Part shown: one piece after another, positions 61,624-64,000 of the stretch
How positions within the stretch are numbered: position 1 is the stretch's first letter
How the letters are laid out: the number at the start of each line of letters is the position of its first letter
Origin: Mycolicibacterium stellerae
GTDB taxonomy: Bacteria; Actinomycetota; Actinomycetes; Mycobacteriales; Mycobacteriaceae
Length of the DNA stretch: 64,000 nucleotides
Assembly (NCBI RefSeq): GCF_003719305.1
Contig: NZ_RARC01000003.1
Coordinates: 186,001-250,000 of the forward strand
Direction of reading: 5' to 3'
The notes under the pieces: generated by a model
Told to the model about the DNA's origin: nothing
Database searches by the model: none
What the model saw: the letters and a program-made list of their open reading frames with translations, nothing else
Made by a program: the position numbers and the translations under genes

Positions 61624-62972
61624 CAAAGCGACAGTGGCAGATCACGGCCGCGTTTGCGCTGGTGCTGGTCCTCGTGGGCGGAACGCTAGCAGCGGTACGG
61701 GCCTGGGACGTCGCGCACCGCACGCGTGTCACCGCGTACTTCACGAACGCCACAGGCATCTTTCCCGGCGACGACGTGCGTATCCTCGGCGTCCGAGTCG
61801 GCGCCATCGAGACGATCGAAGCTCAGCCGCAACAGGTCAAGATGACTTTCTGGGTCGACGACAAGTACAAAGTTCCGGCCGAGGCCAAGGCGGTGATCCT
61901 GTCGCCCTCGCTGATCTCGGCGCGTGCGATTCAGCTCGTGCCGGCCTACACCAGCGGCCCGGTCATGGCCACCGACGCGGTCATCCCGCGGGAGCGGACC
62001 GCCGTGCCGGTCGAATGGGACGACTTGCGCATACAGCTGCAAAAGCTTGTCGAGACATTGCAACCGACGCAGCCGGGCGGTGTGAGCACGCTCGGTTCGC
62101 TGGTCAACACCGCCGCAGACAACCTGCGCGGCGAAGGCGCCAATATTCACGACACCATCATCAAACTGTCCCAAGCCTTTTCGACACTCGGGGATCACAG
62201 CCGAGATGTGTTCAGCACCGTCAAGGATCTGTCGACCGTCGTGTCGGCATTGCAGGACAGCACGGAGCTGATGCGCGCGCTCAACCAGAACTTGGCGGCG
62301 ACCACGACGCTGCTGGACAATCAGCCCGACGAGGTCGGCGAGGCGGTAGCCGACATCAATGATGTAGTCAGCGATGTGCAGAGCTTTGTCAAAGAGAACC
62401 GCGAACCTGTCGGCGTCGCAAGTGACAAACTCTCCTCGATCAGCGTCGCGCTGAATCAGAGTCTCGACGACATCAAGCAAACGTTGCATATCGCGCCGAC
62501 CCAGATCGCGAACTTCACCAACATCTACCCTGTGGCCCAGGGCGGCTTCCGCGGTGCGTTCTCGCTGAACAACTTTCAGAACCCGATTCAGTTCCTGTGC
62601 GGGGCGATTCAGGCCGCATCAACCTTGGGTGCTGAACAGGCCGCCAAACTGTGCGTACAGTATCTCGCGCCGATCATCAAGAACCGTCAGTACAACTTCC
62701 TTCCTTTCGGCGCGAATCCCATCGTTGGAGCCGCGGCGCGGCCCAACGAGATCACCTACAGCGAAGACTGGCTGCGTCCGGACTACGTCCCGCCAGCGAC
62801 ACCCCAGGCGGCGCCCGCGGACGGACCCGCGCAGGGCGCACCGGATGATCAACCGCCACAGGGCGAAACAGTGTCCCACCCCCCGGCGGATACGCCGCCA
62901 TTGCCCGCCGAAGCGCCCCCGGATGCCAGCAATCTGCACGATCTGATGGTCCCTGCGGGAGCCGGATCATGA
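61620..62972 (+). CDS. mceD: MceD-type protein
   Basis: 450 residues. Anchor helix 8-28, MCE domain about 37-110 (FTNATGIFPGDDVRILGVRVGAI), helical region, conserved NFTNIYPVAQGGFRG and IQFLCGAIQAAS, and a Pro/Ala-rich C-terminus from about 395. Overlaps mceE in ATGA. Confidence 0.95.
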   Translation: MTKRQWQITAAFALVLVLVGGTLAAVRAWDVAHRTRVTAYFTNATGIFPGDDVRILGVRVGAIETIEAQPQQVKMTFWVDDKYKVPAEAKAVILSPSLISARAIQLVPAYTSGPVMATDAVIPRERTAVPVEWDDLRIQLQKLVETLQPTQPGGVSTLGSLVNTAADNLRGEGANIHDTIIKLSQAFSTLGDHSRDVFSTVKDLSTVVSALQDSTELMRALNQNLAATTTLLDNQPDEVGEAVADINDVVSDVQSFVKENREPVGVASDKLSSISVALNQSLDDIKQTLHIAPTQIANFTNIYPVAQGGFRGAFSLNNFQNPIQFLCGAIQAASTLGAEQAAKLCVQYLAPIIKNRQYNFLPFGANPIVGAAARPNEITYSEDWLRPDYVPPATPQAAPADGPAQGAPDDQPPQGETVSHPPADTPPLPAEAPPDASNLHDLMVPAGAGS

Positions 62973-64000
62973 GCACCTCCGCCGTGCGAATCAGCGCGAT
63001 CGTGGTCGCCGTGGTTGTCGGCGCTTCCGGATGCGGATGGCGGGGCGCGAACTCCATGCCGCTGCCCGGAACGGAGGGCCACGGACCGGGCTCCTTCACG
63101 ATCCAGGCGCAGCTGCCAGATGTCGGCAATATTCAGCAGAACTCACGAGTGCGTGTCGGTGACGTCAACGTCGGCACGGTAACCAAGATCGACCGACAAG
63201 GATGGCATGCCCTGTTGACGATGACACTCAACGGCGATGTCGATCTGCCCGCCAACGCCACCGCGACCATCGGTCAAACCAGCCTTCTTGGTTCCCTGCA
63301 CATTGAGCTGGCACCGCCGAAAAGCGCTGCGCCGCAAGGCCGGCTTCACGCCGGTTCGCTAATCCCGCTATCGGCCGGCAAGGCTTATCCCACCACCGAG
63401 CAGACGCTGGCGACGGTGTCGATGCTGCTCAACGGCGGGGGAATCGGTCAAATCGAAGACATCACGAAATCGCTGAGCACCGCTTTCACCGGGCGTGAAA
63501 GCGATGTCAGAAGTCTGATCGAGCAGCTCAACATCTTCATCGGCAACGTCAAGGACCAAACTCAAGACATCATCGACGCCACCGACAGCCTCAATAAGCT
63601 CGTGGGCCAGATCGCCGATCAGAAACCCGTTGTCGACAGAGCGCTCAAGTCGATTCCCCAAGCCTTGTCAGTACTTAACGACCAACGCCAGAACCTGGCC
63701 GACGCTCTCGACCAGCTCGGCAAATTCAGCGCTCTGACCGCCGACACGGTCGATCAAACAAAGGACAACCTTGTCAAGGAACTCGATGCCATTGGGCCGG
63801 TGCTGGAGTCGGTGGCCAACGCCGGCCCAGCCGCGGTCAAATCGCTGAGCTTCCTCACGACGTTCCCCTTCGTCAAAGAGAACATCGACAACTACTTCCG
63901 CGGCGACTACGTCAATCTCACCGGCATCTTCGATCTCACTCTCAGCCGCCTCGACTCAGGGTTCTTCACCGGCACCCGCTGGGAAGGCGACCTGACCGAA
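62969..64000 (+). CDS. mceE: MceE-type lipoprotein (truncated by window edge)
   Basis: 344 residues visible, running off the edge. Signal peptide with lipobox GASGC, lipidated Cys22, followed by GWRGANSMPLPGTEGHGPGS. MCE domain about 38-115 (QNSRVRVGDVNVGTVTKI, GQTSLLGSLHIELAPP). From memory the sequence is nearest M. tuberculosis LprM (Mce3E) rather than LprK or LprN, which hints at an mce3-like operon. mceF should follow outside the window. Confidence 0.95.
   Translation, partial: MSTSAVRISAIVVAVVVGASGCGWRGANSMPLPGTEGHGPGSFTIQAQLPDVGNIQQNSRVRVGDVNVGTVTKIDRQGWHALLTMTLNGDVDLPANATATIGQTSLLGSLHIELAPPKSAAPQGRLHAGSLIPLSAGKAYPTTEQTLATVSMLLNGGGIGQIEDITKSLSTAFTGRESDVRSLIEQLNIFIGNVKDQTQDIIDATDSLNKLVGQIADQKPVVDRALKSIPQALSVLNDQRQNLADALDQLGKFSALTADTVDQTKDNLVKELDAIGPVLESVANAGPAAVKSLSFLTTFPFVKENIDNYFRGDYVNLTGIFDLTLSRLDSGFFTGTRWEGDLTE

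Noticed and set aside
56082..64000. Firm assignment of the operon as mce3
   Set aside because: The MceE sequence recalls LprM, but this is from memory and mceF and the regulator are not visible, so only generic mceA-E names are given.
1..64000. CRISPR array, insertion sequence or prophage
   Set aside because: No regularly spaced long repeats, transposase, integrase or structural phage genes were seen.

Overview
The window is GC-rich actinobacterial DNA, almost certainly from an environmental Mycobacterium or Mycolicibacterium. The evidence is a six-part mce/yrbE lipid-uptake operon at the right end, a secreted MPT64 homologue, two DUF732 secreted-protein loci, an LLM-class (F420-type) oxidoreductase, many FadE, EchA and lipid-transfer (Ltp) genes, and frequent GTG/TTG starts with ATGA/GTGA overlaps. 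I saw no insertion sequence, CRISPR array, intact integrase or complete RNA gene.

Layout. 1-6.6 kb: hypothetical genes, an MPT64-like secreted protein, a small secreted SH3-like protein lying between tRNA-Lys-like fragments, an isochorismatase-fold pseudoenzyme and a broken DUF732 gene. 6.6-23.3 kb: cytochrome P450, a solo IclR DNA-binding domain followed by a full IclR regulator, a tight seven-gene beta-oxidation operon (two acyl-CoA dehydrogenase pairs, a family I CoA-transferase relative, SDR, enoyl-CoA hydratase), CaiB-type CoA-transferase, a cupin-like protein, an Ltp/DUF35 retro-aldolase-like pair, an XRE regulator and a TetR regulator. 23.3-34.7 kb: ferredoxin-SDR-thiolase on the minus strand, then hydratase, amidohydrolase, LLM oxidoreductase, FadE, hydratase, acyl-CoA ligase, Ltp thiolase and a second XRE regulator on the plus strand. 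34.8-49.6 kb: three further amidohydrolases, two near-identical zinc alcohol dehydrogenases, a second P450, a ThDP enzyme, an amidase, a frameshifted alpha/beta hydrolase, cupin, FMN reductase and a frameshifted nitroreductase. 49.6-53 kb: aldehyde dehydrogenase and an enolase-superfamily enzyme. 53.4-64 kb: intact DUF732 protein, CAP-domain protein and two Mce-associated membrane proteins divergent from yrbEA-yrbEB-mceABCDE (mceE runs off the edge).

Together the genes form a plausible complete route: Mce import, P450/ferredoxin hydroxylation, alcohol and aldehyde dehydrogenation, CoA activation, several rounds of alpha,beta-desaturation/hydration/dehydrogenation, then thiolytic or retro-aldol chain cleavage. 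The heteromeric FadE pairs and Ltp/DUF35 pair resemble steroid side-chain catabolism, but no steroid-ring genes are visible, so the substrate (a terpenoid, steroid-like or other branched/cyclic acid) is unknown. A recurring intergenic motif YACTAGYRCT in front of several of these units suggests a shared, undescribed regulon.

Several genes carry single-base losses in short G or C runs (DUF732, alpha/beta hydrolase, nitroreductase); these are either real decay or sequencing errors.
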